This document shows, one piece after another, positions 1-6,207 of a stretch of 9,341 bases of DNA; position 1 is the stretch's first letter, and each line of letters opens with the position of its first letter. A program made the translations under genes and the position numbers. The DNA is from CAKSQF01 sp051868045 (lineage in GTDB: Bacteria > Bacillota > Clostridia > Oscillospirales > CAG-272): NCBI GenBank assembly GCA_051868045.1, contig JBJDZN010000022.1, positions 1-9,341 of the forward strand, in the 5' to 3' direction. The notes below the pieces were generated by a model that worked only from the letters and a program-made list of their open reading frames with translations, ran no database searches and was not told the origin of the DNA.

Positions 1-10
1 CCATACTTAT

Positions 11-34
11 TTCCACACCTTTCCTACTGTGGAA
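11..34. terminator. Weak stem-loop at left edge, possible end of an upstream unit
   Basis: TTCCACA (11-17) pairs perfectly with TGTGGAA (28-34) around a 10-nt loop, and TTTACTTT follows the 3' arm. This could be the terminator of a rightward gene lying before the window, but the T-tract is interrupted and the 7-bp stem is AT-rich. No coding region could be supported between positions 1 and 112. Confidence 0.25.
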
Positions 35-112
35 TTTACTTTGGGAATTCACGAAAAACATATCAGTTCGTTAGATTGGTCGTTACATTTTTGTAAACAT
101 TTGAAAAAGTGC

Positions 113-140
113 TTGAATTCTTTTTGAATTGTGCTATAAT
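113..140 (+). promoter_or_regulatory. Sigma-A promoter of the calcium ATPase gene
   Basis: A -35 box TTGAAT (113-118) is followed by a 16-nt spacer and a perfect -10 box TATAAT (135-140). The spacer ends in TGC, giving an extended -10 element (TGn). The transcript would start near 147, leaving an A-rich, apparently unstructured leader of about 60 nt before the TTG start at 210. A small inverted repeat, TTACA (83-87) with TGTAA (92-96), lies just upstream; whether it binds a regulator is unknown. Confidence 0.8.
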
Positions 141-194
141 AGGAAAACACCCAAAACAAGGAAAACCCGGGAAATAAGACAAGAAAAACAAGAA

Positions 195-202
195 AGGAAG
201 GG
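195..202 (+). promoter_or_regulatory. Ribosome binding site that sets the TTG start of the ATPase
   Basis: AGGAAGGG (195-202) sits 7 nt before TTG at 210. No comparable site precedes the earlier in-frame TTG at 129, which also overlaps the promoter region upstream of the expected transcription start. The site therefore decides the start codon. Confidence 0.75.
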
Positions 203-209
203 TCGTAAA

Positions 210-2822
210 TTGACATATCACGACAAATCAACAAACGAAGTGCTGACCGATCCGGAAACCGATCCCGAAAAGGGACTGTCCACAGACAGAGCAGCCGAGC
301 TGTTGGCAAAAAACGGTCCCAACCGTCTGACGGAAAAAAAGAAAAAGACGAATTTCGGTCGGTTTCTGGAACAGTTCAAGGACGTCATGATCCTGATTCT
401 GATTGCGGCGGCGGTGATTTCCTTTGTAATTGCCTGCATAGAGGGGGAGCCTACCGAATTCTTTGAGCCCTGTCTCATCCTGCTGATCGTCATTTTCAAC
501 GCCATCATGGGCGTGGTGCAGGAAAGCCGTGCGGAAAAGGCACTCGATGCCCTGAAAAATCTGTCGGCACCCCATGCCAGAGTCATCAGGGACGGCGTGG
601 AATCGGTGATAGATGCCGCAAATCTGGTTCCCGGGGACATCATCCGTCTGGAAGCCGGGGATTTCGTTCCCGCCGATGCCAGACTGATCGAAAGTGTGGG
701 GCTCAAAAGCGAGGAATCGGCACTGACCGGCGAATCGGTTCCTTCCGAAAAGGATGCCGCCGCCGAAGTCCCCGAAGACGCCCCTTTGGGCGATCGGAAA
801 AACAGGGTCTACTCCGGCTGTTCCATCACCTACGGAACCGCCCTTGCCGTTGTCACGGGAACGGGCATGAACACCGAGATGGGCAAGATCGCAGGACTTC
901 TGAACGAAGCCGACGACACCCAGACCCCTCTGCAAAAGAAGCTCGCCGACCTTGGCAAATATCTGGGCATTTTGGCAATTGCCTGCTGTGCAATCATCTT
1001 TCTGGTGGGCGTGCTGAACGACATTCCCGCCCTGAACATCTTCATGACCTCGGTTTCCCTTGCCGTTTCGGCAATTCCCGAGGGACTGCCCGCCATCGTG
1101 ACCATCGTACTCTCCATCGGAGTCCAGCGAATGGTGAAGAAAAACGCCATCATCCGCCGTCTGCCCGCCGTGGAGACGCTGGGTTCGGCGTCCATCATCT
1201 GCTCGGATAAAACCGGCACCCTGACCCAGAACCGTATGACGCTGGTCAAGGTCTACACCGACCGGGGAAAGATCGAGACGGTCGGCGGCAAAATGAGCGA
1301 GGATGCGCTGAAGCTGATCCGCTATGCCACCCTCTGCTGTGACGGCACCGTGACCTTCACCGACAAGGGCGAACAGCACATCGGCGACCCCACCGAAACC
1401 TCCATTGTTTATGCCGCCCACAAGGCGGGGATGCCCAAGGAGGAGCTGAACGCCCAATATCCCCGTCTTGCGGAAATCCCCTTTGATTCCGACCGCAAGC
1501 TCATGAGCGTCGTCTGCCGGATGGACGGCAGGAACGTGGTCATCGTCAAAGGTGCCTACGACATGATGGCATCCCGTTGCACCGGCGGCAACGTGGAGGC
1601 GGCAAAGCAGATCTGCGAGGACATGAGCGCATCGGCTCTGCGGGTTCTGGCAGTGGGTTACAAGGTCATCGACGAAATTCCCGAAAATCCCGTCTCCGAA
1701 AATCTGGAATCGGATCTCTGTTTCCTTGGACTGGTGGGCATGGTGGATCCTCCCCGCCCCGAAGCGAAGGATGCCGTCAAGCTCTGCCGTATGGCGGGAA
1801 TCAAGCCCGTCATGATCACCGGCGATCATGTGGTCACTGCCTCGGCGATTGCCCGTGAAATCGGCATTCTGGAAGAGGGCGATCTTGCCGTCACCGGCAG
1901 TCAGCTGGATGCCATGAGCGAATCCGAGCTGGATGCCACAGTGGAGAAGATTGCGGTTTATGCCAGAGTCTCCCCCGAAAACAAGATCCGCATTGTCAGG
2001 GCATGGCAGAGAAAGGATCAGATCGTTTCCATGACCGGCGACGGCGTCAACGATGCCCCCGCCCTGAAGGCGGCGGACATCGGCTGTGCCATGGGCATTA
2101 CCGGCACCGATGTCGCCAAGGGTGCCGCCGACATGACCCTGACCGACGACAACTTTGCCACCATCGTAGATGCCGTCCGGGAAGGACGGGGCATCTATGC
2201 CAACATCAAGAAGGTCGTGGGCTTCCTGCTGGGCACCAACATCGGAGAAATCCTGCTGGTCTTCATCGCCATGCTTATCTGGCACGTCTCTCCCCTTATG
2301 TCTATGCAGCTGCTCTGGGTCAATCTGGTCACCGACAGTCTGCCCGCCATTGCGCTGGGCATGGAGCCGGTGGAGAAGGACATCATGAATCGCAAACCGA
2401 AACCCAAGAAGGGGGGGCTGTTCGCCCACGGATTCGGCGTGCGAATCGTCCTTCAGGGATTCATGTTCGGTCTGCTCTCGCTGATTGCCTACAAGATCGG
2501 CTCGGTCTTCGGCGGCAGTGCGGCTGCCGGACAGACGCTGACCTTCCTGGTGCTGACTCTGTCCCAGATCGTACAGGCATACAACATGCGCTCGGAGCAT
2601 TCGCTGTTCAGGATCGGATTCTTTACCAACGGCAAGCTGAACCGTGCGGCACTGGTATCGGTTGTGTTGATTGCGCTGGTTCTCTTCACCCCCCTGCGAA
2701 TTCCCTTTGAACTGGTTCTCCTGCCCTGGTACTTCTATCTGATCGGAATCGGACTGTCGCTGGTCCCCCTGGTAATCATGGAACTGTCCAAAGCATTCGG
2801 GCTGATCAAACATCACGGATAA
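210..2822 (+). CDS. Calcium-transporting P-type ATPase (P2A/P2B-like, SERCA/PMCA family)
   Basis: An 870-residue membrane pump, the usual full length for bacterial P2-type Ca2+ ATPases, which export Ca2+ from the cytoplasm using ATP. The order of parts is complete: N-terminal cation-ATPase domain (about 5-50), TM1 (58-77), TM2 (86-105), actuator loop with TGES (173-176), TM4 PEGLP (290-294), phosphorylation motif DKTGTLT with acceptor D333, nucleotide-binding KGAYD (K447), DPPR (513-516), hinge MITGDH (535-540), TGDGVNDAP (from 609), then the TM5-TM10 bundle. By eye, the SERCA Ca2+ ligands match E291, N677, E680, N705, T708 and D709, while the position of SERCA E908 appears to be Q786. The start is TTG at 210 behind AGGAAGGG. 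The gene stands alone between its own promoter and a terminator. The substrate Ca2+ is inferred from motifs; Mn2+ transport is not excluded. Confidence 0.95.
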   Translation: MTYHDKSTNEVLTDPETDPEKGLSTDRAAELLAKNGPNRLTEKKKKTNFGRFLEQFKDVMILILIAAAVISFVIACIEGEPTEFFEPCLILLIVIFNAIMGVVQESRAEKALDALKNLSAPHARVIRDGVESVIDAANLVPGDIIRLEAGDFVPADARLIESVGLKSEESALTGESVPSEKDAAAEVPEDAPLGDRKNRVYSGCSITYGTALAVVTGTGMNTEMGKIAGLLNEADDTQTPLQKKLADLGKYLGILAIACCAIIFLVGVLNDIPALNIFMTSVSLAVSAIPEGLPAIVTIVLSIGVQRMVKKNAIIRRLPAVETLGSASIICSDKTGTLTQNRMTLVKVYTDRGKIETVGGKMSEDALKLIRYATLCCDGTVTFTDKGEQHIGDPTETSIVYAAHKAGMPKEELNAQYPRLAEIPFDSDRKLMSVVCRMDGRNVVIVKGAYDMMASRCTGGNVEAAKQICEDMSASALRVLAVGYKVIDEIPENPVSENLESDLCFLGLVGMVDPPRPEAKDAVKLCRMAGIKPVMITGDHVVTASAIAREIGILEEGDLAVTGSQLDAMSESELDATVEKIAVYARVSPENKIRIVRAWQRKDQIVSMTGDGVNDAPALKAADIGCAMGITGTDVAKGAADMTLTDDNFATIVDAVREGRGIYANIKKVVGFLLGTNIGEILLVFIAMLIWHVSPLMSMQLLWVNLVTDSLPAIALGMEPVEKDIMNRKPKPKKGGLFAHGFGVRIVLQGFMFGLLSLIAYKIGSVFGGSAAAGQTLTFLVLTLSQIVQAYNMRSEHSLFRIGFFTNGKLNRAALVSVVLIALVLFTPLRIPFELVLLPWYFYLIGIGLSLVPLVIMELSKAFGLIKHHG

Positions 2823-2846
2823 GGACGGAACATGGGCAAAATATTT

Positions 2847-2880
2847 CGGCTCCCCCAATATGGCGGGAGCCGTTTTCTTC
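2847..2880 (+). terminator. Intrinsic terminator after the calcium ATPase gene
   Basis: CGGCTCCC (2847-2854) pairs with GGGAGCCG (2865-2872), an 8-bp GC-rich stem with a 10-nt loop, followed by TTTTCTTCT. It lies 24 nt after the ATPase stop codon and before the aminotransferase promoter, so the two genes look like separate transcription units. Confidence 0.85.
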
Positions 2881-2919
2881 TCAAAAATTCCCAAAAGGGC
2901 AGCTTTTTTCCAAAACCCC

Positions 2920-2948
2920 TTGCAATTTGCCTTGGATTGGTGTACAAT
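2920..2948 (+). promoter_or_regulatory. Sigma-A promoter of the aminotransferase gene
   Basis: The -35 box TTGCAA (2920-2925), a 17-nt spacer and the -10 box TACAAT (2943-2948) match the consensus closely. The expected leader is about 50 nt. No operator or riboswitch-like structure is evident in it. Confidence 0.75.
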
Positions 2949-3002
2949 GATGTCATCGGATCCTGTTTTCCTCAGATTTTTCTCAGAAAGGTATGATAGA
3001 AT

Positions 3003-4193
3003 ATGTACAATGCCAAAATGCACGGTCTGGGCACCACCCGCTCGGTGATCCGTGAAATCTTCGAATACGGCAACCGCCGCAAGGCGGAAATCGGAGCCGA
3101 CAAGGTCTTCGACTTTTCCCTGGGCAATCCCTCGGTTCCCGCTCCCGACTGCGTCAACGACACCGTCCGGAAACTCCTTGACACCACCGATTCGGTGACC
3201 CTCCACGGCTACACCTCCGCTCCTGGCGACAGGGGCGTGCGTCAGACCATCGCCGACAATCTCAACCGCCGATTCGGAACAGCCTTCAAGGCGGACAATC
3301 TCTACATGACCGTCGGTGCCGCCGCATCCCTGACCTCCACCCTTCGGGGACTGTGTGAGGCGGGCGATCAGTTCCTCGTATCTGCCCCCTTTTTCCCCGA
3401 ATATCGGGTCTTCGTGGAGGCTGTCGGCGGGGAACTGTGCGTCATTCCTCCGAAAATGCCCTCCTTTCAGCTGGATGTTGACATGTTGGAGCGTGCCATC
3501 ACCCCCCACACCAAGGCGGTACTGATCAATTCCCCCAACAATCCCTCCGGCGTGGTCTACACCGAGGAGACCGTCAAAGCCCTCGCCGACGTTCTGAAAA
3601 GAAAATCGGCGGAAAAAGGGGAACCCATCTTCCTGATAACGGATGAACCCTACCGTGAGCTGGTCTACGACGATGCCACCGTGGTTCCCTATGTGACGAA
3701 ATACTACCGGGACACCATCGTCTGCTACTCCTTCAGCAAATCCCTTTCCCTGCCCGGCGAGCGCATCGGATATGTACTGGTCCCCGATGAGGTCACCGAC
3801 TCCGCAGGAGTCTATGCGGCAATCAGCGGTGCCGCCAGAGCCTTGGGCTATGTCTGCGCTCCCGCCCTGTTCCAGCGTGTGGTCGCCGCCTGTGCGGGAC
3901 AGACCGCCGATATCGAGGTTTACCGGGTCAACCGGGATCTGTTGTACAATTCCCTGACCGCCTACGGTTTTGACTGCGTTTATCCCGACGGTGCCTTCTA
4001 TCTGTTCATGAAATCGCCCGAGCCGGATGCGGGCGCCTTCTGCCAGCGTGCCAAGAAATATGAGCTTCTTCTGGTTCCCGCCGACGATTTCGGAACCCCC
4101 GGATACGTCCGTATCTCCTACTGCGTCAGCACCGACATGATCCGCCGTTCCCTGCCCGCCTTTGAGGCACTGGCAAAGGAGTACCAAAACTGA
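3003..4193 (+). CDS. PLP-dependent class I/II aminotransferase (AspB-like)
   Basis: A 396-residue cytoplasmic fold-type I aminotransferase of normal length, which would move an amino group between an amino acid and a 2-oxo acid using pyridoxal phosphate. Visible family motifs are FSLGNPSVPAP near residue 40, SPNNPSG (177-183, cofactor-contacting Asn), TDEPY (213-217, with D214 and Y217 contacting PLP), the Schiff-base lysine K246 in SFSKSLSLPGERIGY, and the substrate carboxylate-binding arginine R370 in GYVRISY. The ATG at 3003 follows AGAAAGG with a rather long spacing of about 11 nt. The upstream ATG at 2993 is in another frame and does not give this protein. The gene has its own promoter and is followed 14 nt later by the assembly gap, so its downstream partner is unknown. 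Aspartate/alanine-type activity is possible; the substrate cannot be read from sequence. Confidence 0.93.
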   Translation: MYNAKMHGLGTTRSVIREIFEYGNRRKAEIGADKVFDFSLGNPSVPAPDCVNDTVRKLLDTTDSVTLHGYTSAPGDRGVRQTIADNLNRRFGTAFKADNLYMTVGAAASLTSTLRGLCEAGDQFLVSAPFFPEYRVFVEAVGGELCVIPPKMPSFQLDVDMLERAITPHTKAVLINSPNNPSGVVYTEETVKALADVLKRKSAEKGEPIFLITDEPYRELVYDDATVVPYVTKYYRDTIVCYSFSKSLSLPGERIGYVLVPDEVTDSAGVYAAISGAARALGYVCAPALFQRVVAACAGQTADIEVYRVNRDLLYNSLTAYGFDCVYPDGAFYLFMKSPEPDAGAFCQRAKKYELLLVPADDFGTPGYVRISYCVSTDMIRRSLPAFEALAKEYQN

Positions 4194-4207
4194 GTCGGGC
4201 TGTTTTA

Positions 4208-4307
4208 NNNNNNNNNNNNNNNNNNNNNNNNNNNNNNNNNNNNNNNNNNNNNNNNNNNNNNNNNNNNNNNNNNNNNNNNNNNNNNNNNNNNNNNNNNNNN
4301 NNNNNNN
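4208..4307. other. Assembly gap (100 N)
   Basis: Exactly 100 undetermined bases, the conventional length for a scaffold gap of unknown size. The terminator expected after the aminotransferase is not visible, and any gene could be hidden here. The adjoining hairpin-rich sequence suggests that a repeat may have broken the assembly. Confidence 0.98.
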
Positions 4308-4347
4308 AGGCAAAATGCCGAAAGTACGGAAACAGGGATTATAAAAA

Positions 4348-4369
4348 TGCAAGTCTATGTCAACTTGCA
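4348..4369. repeat. Inverted repeat, 7-bp stem
   Basis: TGCAAGT (4348-4354) and ACTTGCA (4363-4369) are perfectly complementary around an 8-nt loop. The left arm overlaps the ATG of a 28-codon open frame (4347-4433). Function unknown. Confidence 0.5.
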
Positions 4370-4413
4370 CAAAGGTTTTCGCCCGCCATGGATCGGTTCT
4401 GCTGACAGTAAAG

Positions 4414-4429
4414 CCATACTGAGGTATGG
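4414..4429. repeat. Inverted repeat, 6-bp stem with TGAG loop
   Basis: CCATAC (4414-4419) and GTATGG (4424-4429) flank a 4-nt loop. It is one of several short hairpins in the same non-coding stretch and has no T-tract. Confidence 0.45.
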
Positions 4430-4474
4430 ATAATAAGGAACAATTTCCCGTCCGGCACCGTGAAAACATTTTCC

Positions 4475-4498
4475 GCCTTTCTTTACGAGAAGAAAGGC
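4475..4498. repeat. Inverted repeat, 9-bp stem
   Basis: GCCTTTCTT (4475-4483) pairs perfectly with AAGAAAGGC (4490-4498) around a 6-nt loop. It precedes the 16-bp hairpin by 13 nt. No T-tract follows on either strand, so a terminator role is not clear. Confidence 0.6.
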
Positions 4499-4511
4499 TC
4501 CTAAAGACTCG

Positions 4512-4546
4512 CTCAGGGGGAAGAACCATCGGTTCTTCCCCCTGAG
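4512..4546. repeat. Perfect 16-bp hairpin with 3-nt loop
   Basis: CTCAGGGGGAAGAACC (4512-4527) is perfectly repeated in inverse orientation at 4531-4546, with only ATC between. The stem is GC-rich and would be very stable in RNA from either strand. The flanks (GAAGCCCCC to the right; CGAGTCTTT when read leftward) lack a normal terminator T-tract. It could still stop leftward transcription from the DUF1232 gene, but its perfection and the neighbouring hairpins are more typical of a palindromic repeat unit. Confidence 0.75.
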
Positions 4547-4565
4547 AAGCCCCCATCTCCGTAAA

Positions 4566-4578
4566 GCGGCTTCGCCGC
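4566..4578. repeat. Short GC-rich hairpin
   Basis: GCGGC (4566-4570) pairs with GCCGC (4574-4578) around TTC. It is the rightmost of the clear hairpins in this stretch. No associated gene or T-tract is visible. Confidence 0.5.
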
Positions 4579-4741
4579 AAGACAGTCAAAAGCGGAGTCC
4601 CTTTCCCCCAATGTGGAATTTGTCCCCAGTGACGTTCCGTTCGTTGCCGAACCTTTCGGAAGAGACTTGGTCAGTCAGCTCAACACTATGAGGCTGTAAA
4701 AAGAGCAAATAACCGTACCTTACATTACAGTGCCTGACTTC

Positions 4742-5113
4742 TTATCGGATAAACCTCCCGATCAGCCACCCAATGAACCCTCCCGCAAGACCGATCCAGA
4801 TCAGCACGATCGGCAATCCGAAGTACCATTTTTTGGACAGGACAATCGCGGATGCCTCCTTCTCAAAGCTCTTCCACAACGGGGCGGGAATCATTTTTAC
4901 CGTCAGCCAGATCAGGGCGGGAAGGAGCAAAAGATCGTCCAGATAGCCCAGGATCGGGATAAAATCGGGAATCAGGTCCACCGGGGAAAGGGCATAGGCA
5001 ACCGTCAGCATCGCCATTCCTTTGGCGTACCAAGGTGTCCTTTTGGATCTGAGTGCCACCAGAACTTGCGCCGTCTTCCGCTTCAGCGAGCGCATTTTAT
5101 CCTTGAACTTCAT
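4742..5113 (-). CDS. Small DUF1232 / YkvA-family membrane protein
   Basis: A 123-residue protein if it begins at the ATG at 5113; the ATG at 5128 would add five residues. The DUF1232 core is clear at about residues 29-67, with the diagnostic YALSPVDLIPDFIPILG (40-56) followed by YLDDLLLLPALI. A second hydrophobic segment lies near the C-terminus (about 97-119, with GLAGGFIGWLIG), and the N-terminus is strongly basic. Members are widespread small membrane proteins without an assigned reaction, so no function is proposed. The gene starts 13 or 28 nt after the stop of the aldose epimerase gene and is most likely co-transcribed with it. The ribosome site is ambiguous (AGGGATGG or GGTGGAG). No convincing terminator follows directly; the hairpins near 4512-4578 are the first candidates. 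Confidence 0.85.
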   Translation of the reverse strand: MKFKDKMRSLKRKTAQVLVALRSKRTPWYAKGMAMLTVAYALSPVDLIPDFIPILGYLDDLLLLPALIWLTVKMIPAPLWKSFEKEASAIVLSKKWYFGLPIVLIWIGLAGGFIGWLIGRFIR

Positions 5114-5141
5114 GACTCCACCAGCCATCCCTGCTGCAAAT

Positions 5142-5993
5142 TTACAGAATCCCGATTTCAAATCCCATCCGACGGCTCTCACCGGCAGCCAGACGGAGGA
5201 CCCCCGGTTTGTCGGACAGGTCGGTTTCCGTGCCGTCGGGTGCGGGGAGACCGTTCCAAGGCTCCAGACAGACAAAGGGAGCCTCATCGGGTCGCCAGAT
5301 TCCGAGAGTGGCAAAATCTTCAAAGAAAAGCTGAATCTTATGTCTGCCACCCTGACGCCACAGCACCGCCTCCCGAGTCACATCCTGCAAAAACAGTCCG
5401 CAAGTCCCCAATCGGTCGGGCGACAAAGTCAGGGTATGATTCCCGTCGGTCGGACAGGGAGTGCGACCTTTGCCGAGAAGTCCGGCTTCGGTGATTTCAA
5501 GGGAAATCGGCTCGCAGGGGGAGGCAAAGGTCAGTCGATAGTCCCCAAAACCGTCCAGGACAAACCCCGGATGGGCACCCAGGGAAAAGGGCAGCGGGGT
5601 CTTCCCTGCCCGAACGGTGGCAGTCACCCCGATACGATTGTCGGACAGCCGATAACAAAGTTCCAGCGTGAACTCAAAGGGATAGACGGCGAACGTCTGC
5701 TCGTCCGACTCCAGCGTAAAGGTAATGGAATCCCGGATCTGCTCCGTCACCCTCATGGGCGTATGGGGAAGAAAACCGTGGATCGGCATGGAATACTGCT
5801 TCCCCTGCCAACGGTAGCAACCGTCCCGGCATCTGCCGCAGAAGGGAAACAGAATCGGCGCACGGTCATCCCAATAAGCGGGATCCCCCGACCAGAGAAA
5901 ATGCTCACCTGCCGGGTTCCCGACAGACAGCAGTTTTCCGCCCACATCGGTAAAATTCAGGCAGAGCCTGTCATTTTGCAGTCTGTATTCCAT
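5142..5993 (-). CDS. Aldose 1-epimerase family protein (LacX-like)
   Basis: A 283-residue cytoplasmic protein of the galactose mutarotase superfamily, expected to interconvert the alpha and beta anomers of a hexose or hexose derivative. LacX-type features are AGEHFLWSGDPAYW (28-41), RAPILFPFCGR (44-54), the histidine motif PIHGFLPH (H72, H77), GAHPGF with H141 (139-144), and the late acidic residue E244 in VCLEPWNG, which matches the catalytic base of the family. The ATG at 5993 is fixed by AAGGAGG 6 nt upstream (6000-6006); the frame is open further upstream to 6104, but that part covers the promoter. It is the first gene of a leftward pair with the DUF1232 gene and is divergent from mscL. 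The substrate is unknown; no lactose or galactose operon is nearby, so a housekeeping or phosphorylated-sugar role is equally possible. Confidence 0.9.
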   Translation of the reverse strand: MEYRLQNDRLCLNFTDVGGKLLSVGNPAGEHFLWSGDPAYWDDRAPILFPFCGRCRDGCYRWQGKQYSMPIHGFLPHTPMRVTEQIRDSITFTLESDEQTFAVYPFEFTLELCYRLSDNRIGVTATVRAGKTPLPFSLGAHPGFVLDGFGDYRLTFASPCEPISLEITEAGLLGKGRTPCPTDGNHTLTLSPDRLGTCGLFLQDVTREAVLWRQGGRHKIQLFFEDFATLGIWRPDEAPFVCLEPWNGLPAPDGTETDLSDKPGVLRLAAGESRRMGFEIGIL

Positions 5994-6024
5994 GGAAAAC
6001 CTCCTTGATTTTTGAATCTGTGTT

Positions 6025-6053
6025 ATTCTATCACACTTTTCCATGCCTGTCAA
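6025..6053 (-). promoter_or_regulatory. Leftward sigma-A promoter of the epimerase-DUF1232 operon
   Basis: Read on the minus strand, a perfect -35 box TTGACA (6053-6048) is followed by a 17-nt spacer and TAGAAT (6030-6025). This leaves a leader of about 25 nt before the ATG at 5993, containing the strong AAGGAGG ribosome site. Confidence 0.85.
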
Positions 6054-6071
6054 GGAGGGTCGGAAATTTTT

Positions 6072-6081
6072 CAGAATTCTG
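6072..6081. promoter_or_regulatory. 10-bp palindrome between the divergent promoters
   Basis: CAGAATTCTG is a perfect dyad lying 19 nt upstream of the leftward -35 box and 40 nt upstream of the rightward -35 box. A second short dyad, ATTTTT/AAAAAT (6083-6098), adjoins it. It could be an operator shared by both units or chance in an AT-rich spacer. Confidence 0.3.
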
Positions 6082-6121
6082 CATTTTTCCCGAAAAATCC
6101 CCAAAAAATCCGAAATTCATC

Positions 6122-6150
6122 TTGACAAACCCGCAAAGACATGGTAAAAT
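6122..6150 (+). promoter_or_regulatory. Sigma-A promoter of mscL
   Basis: A perfect -35 box TTGACA (6122-6127), a 17-nt spacer and the -10 box TAAAAT (6145-6150) indicate a strong constitutive-type promoter. The leader of about 50 nt is A-rich and carries AAAGGA 8 nt before the ATG of mscL. Confidence 0.88.
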
Positions 6151-6207
6151 ATCTATCATCGTTTCACAAATTCAGAAAAAGAAAACAAAAAAGAAAGGAT
6201 TTACCCC

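Larger units (their letters stand above)
4308..4741. other. Hairpin-rich non-coding stretch of unknown function
   Basis: About 430 nt without a recognisable gene on either strand. It contains stacked perfect inverted repeats: GGCA/TGCC (4309-4319), TGCAAGT/ACTTGCA (4348-4369), CCATAC/GTATGG (4414-4429), GCCTTTCTT/AAGAAAGGC (4475-4498), a 16-bp stem (4512-4546) and GCGGC/GCCGC (4566-4578). Two short open frames occur (4347-4433 and about 4565-4699), neither recognised. None of the hairpins has a clean T-tract on either strand. Possibilities are a dispersed repeat element, a decayed mobile element, or a structured RNA. The stretch lies between the assembly gap and the 3' end of the leftward operon. 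Confidence 0.6.

Noticed and set aside
129..209. N-terminal 27-codon extension of the calcium ATPase
   Set aside because: The TTG at 129 overlaps the -10 promoter region and lacks a ribosome site; the extension is a translation of A-rich leader sequence.
49..309. 86-codon minus-strand frame at the left edge
   Set aside because: It covers the ATPase promoter, leader and gene start in antisense, with no ribosome site or recognisable protein.
2832..2995. Small plus-strand frame from ATG 2832 through the terminator hairpin
   Set aside because: It is preceded by AAGGACGGAA, but it runs through the intrinsic terminator and the aminotransferase promoter; the peptide is not protein-like.
4162..4344. 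Plus-strand frame spanning the N gap
   Set aside because: It joins the aminotransferase tail in a wrong frame to post-gap sequence through unknown bases.
228..4589. Minus-strand open frame of 1453 codons across the ATPase, aminotransferase and the N gap
   Set aside because: It is the antisense of two clear plus-strand genes, is kept open by their codon bias, passes through 100 undetermined bases, and its translation is low-complexity with no family motif.
4308..4741. CRISPR array or riboswitch
   Set aside because: The hairpins are all different, with no direct repeats of constant spacing, and no known riboswitch core could be recognised.
5022..6008. 328-codon plus-strand frame opposite the aldose epimerase
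   Set aside because: It is a shadow of the minus-strand epimerase gene, which has family motifs, a perfect ribosome site and a promoter.
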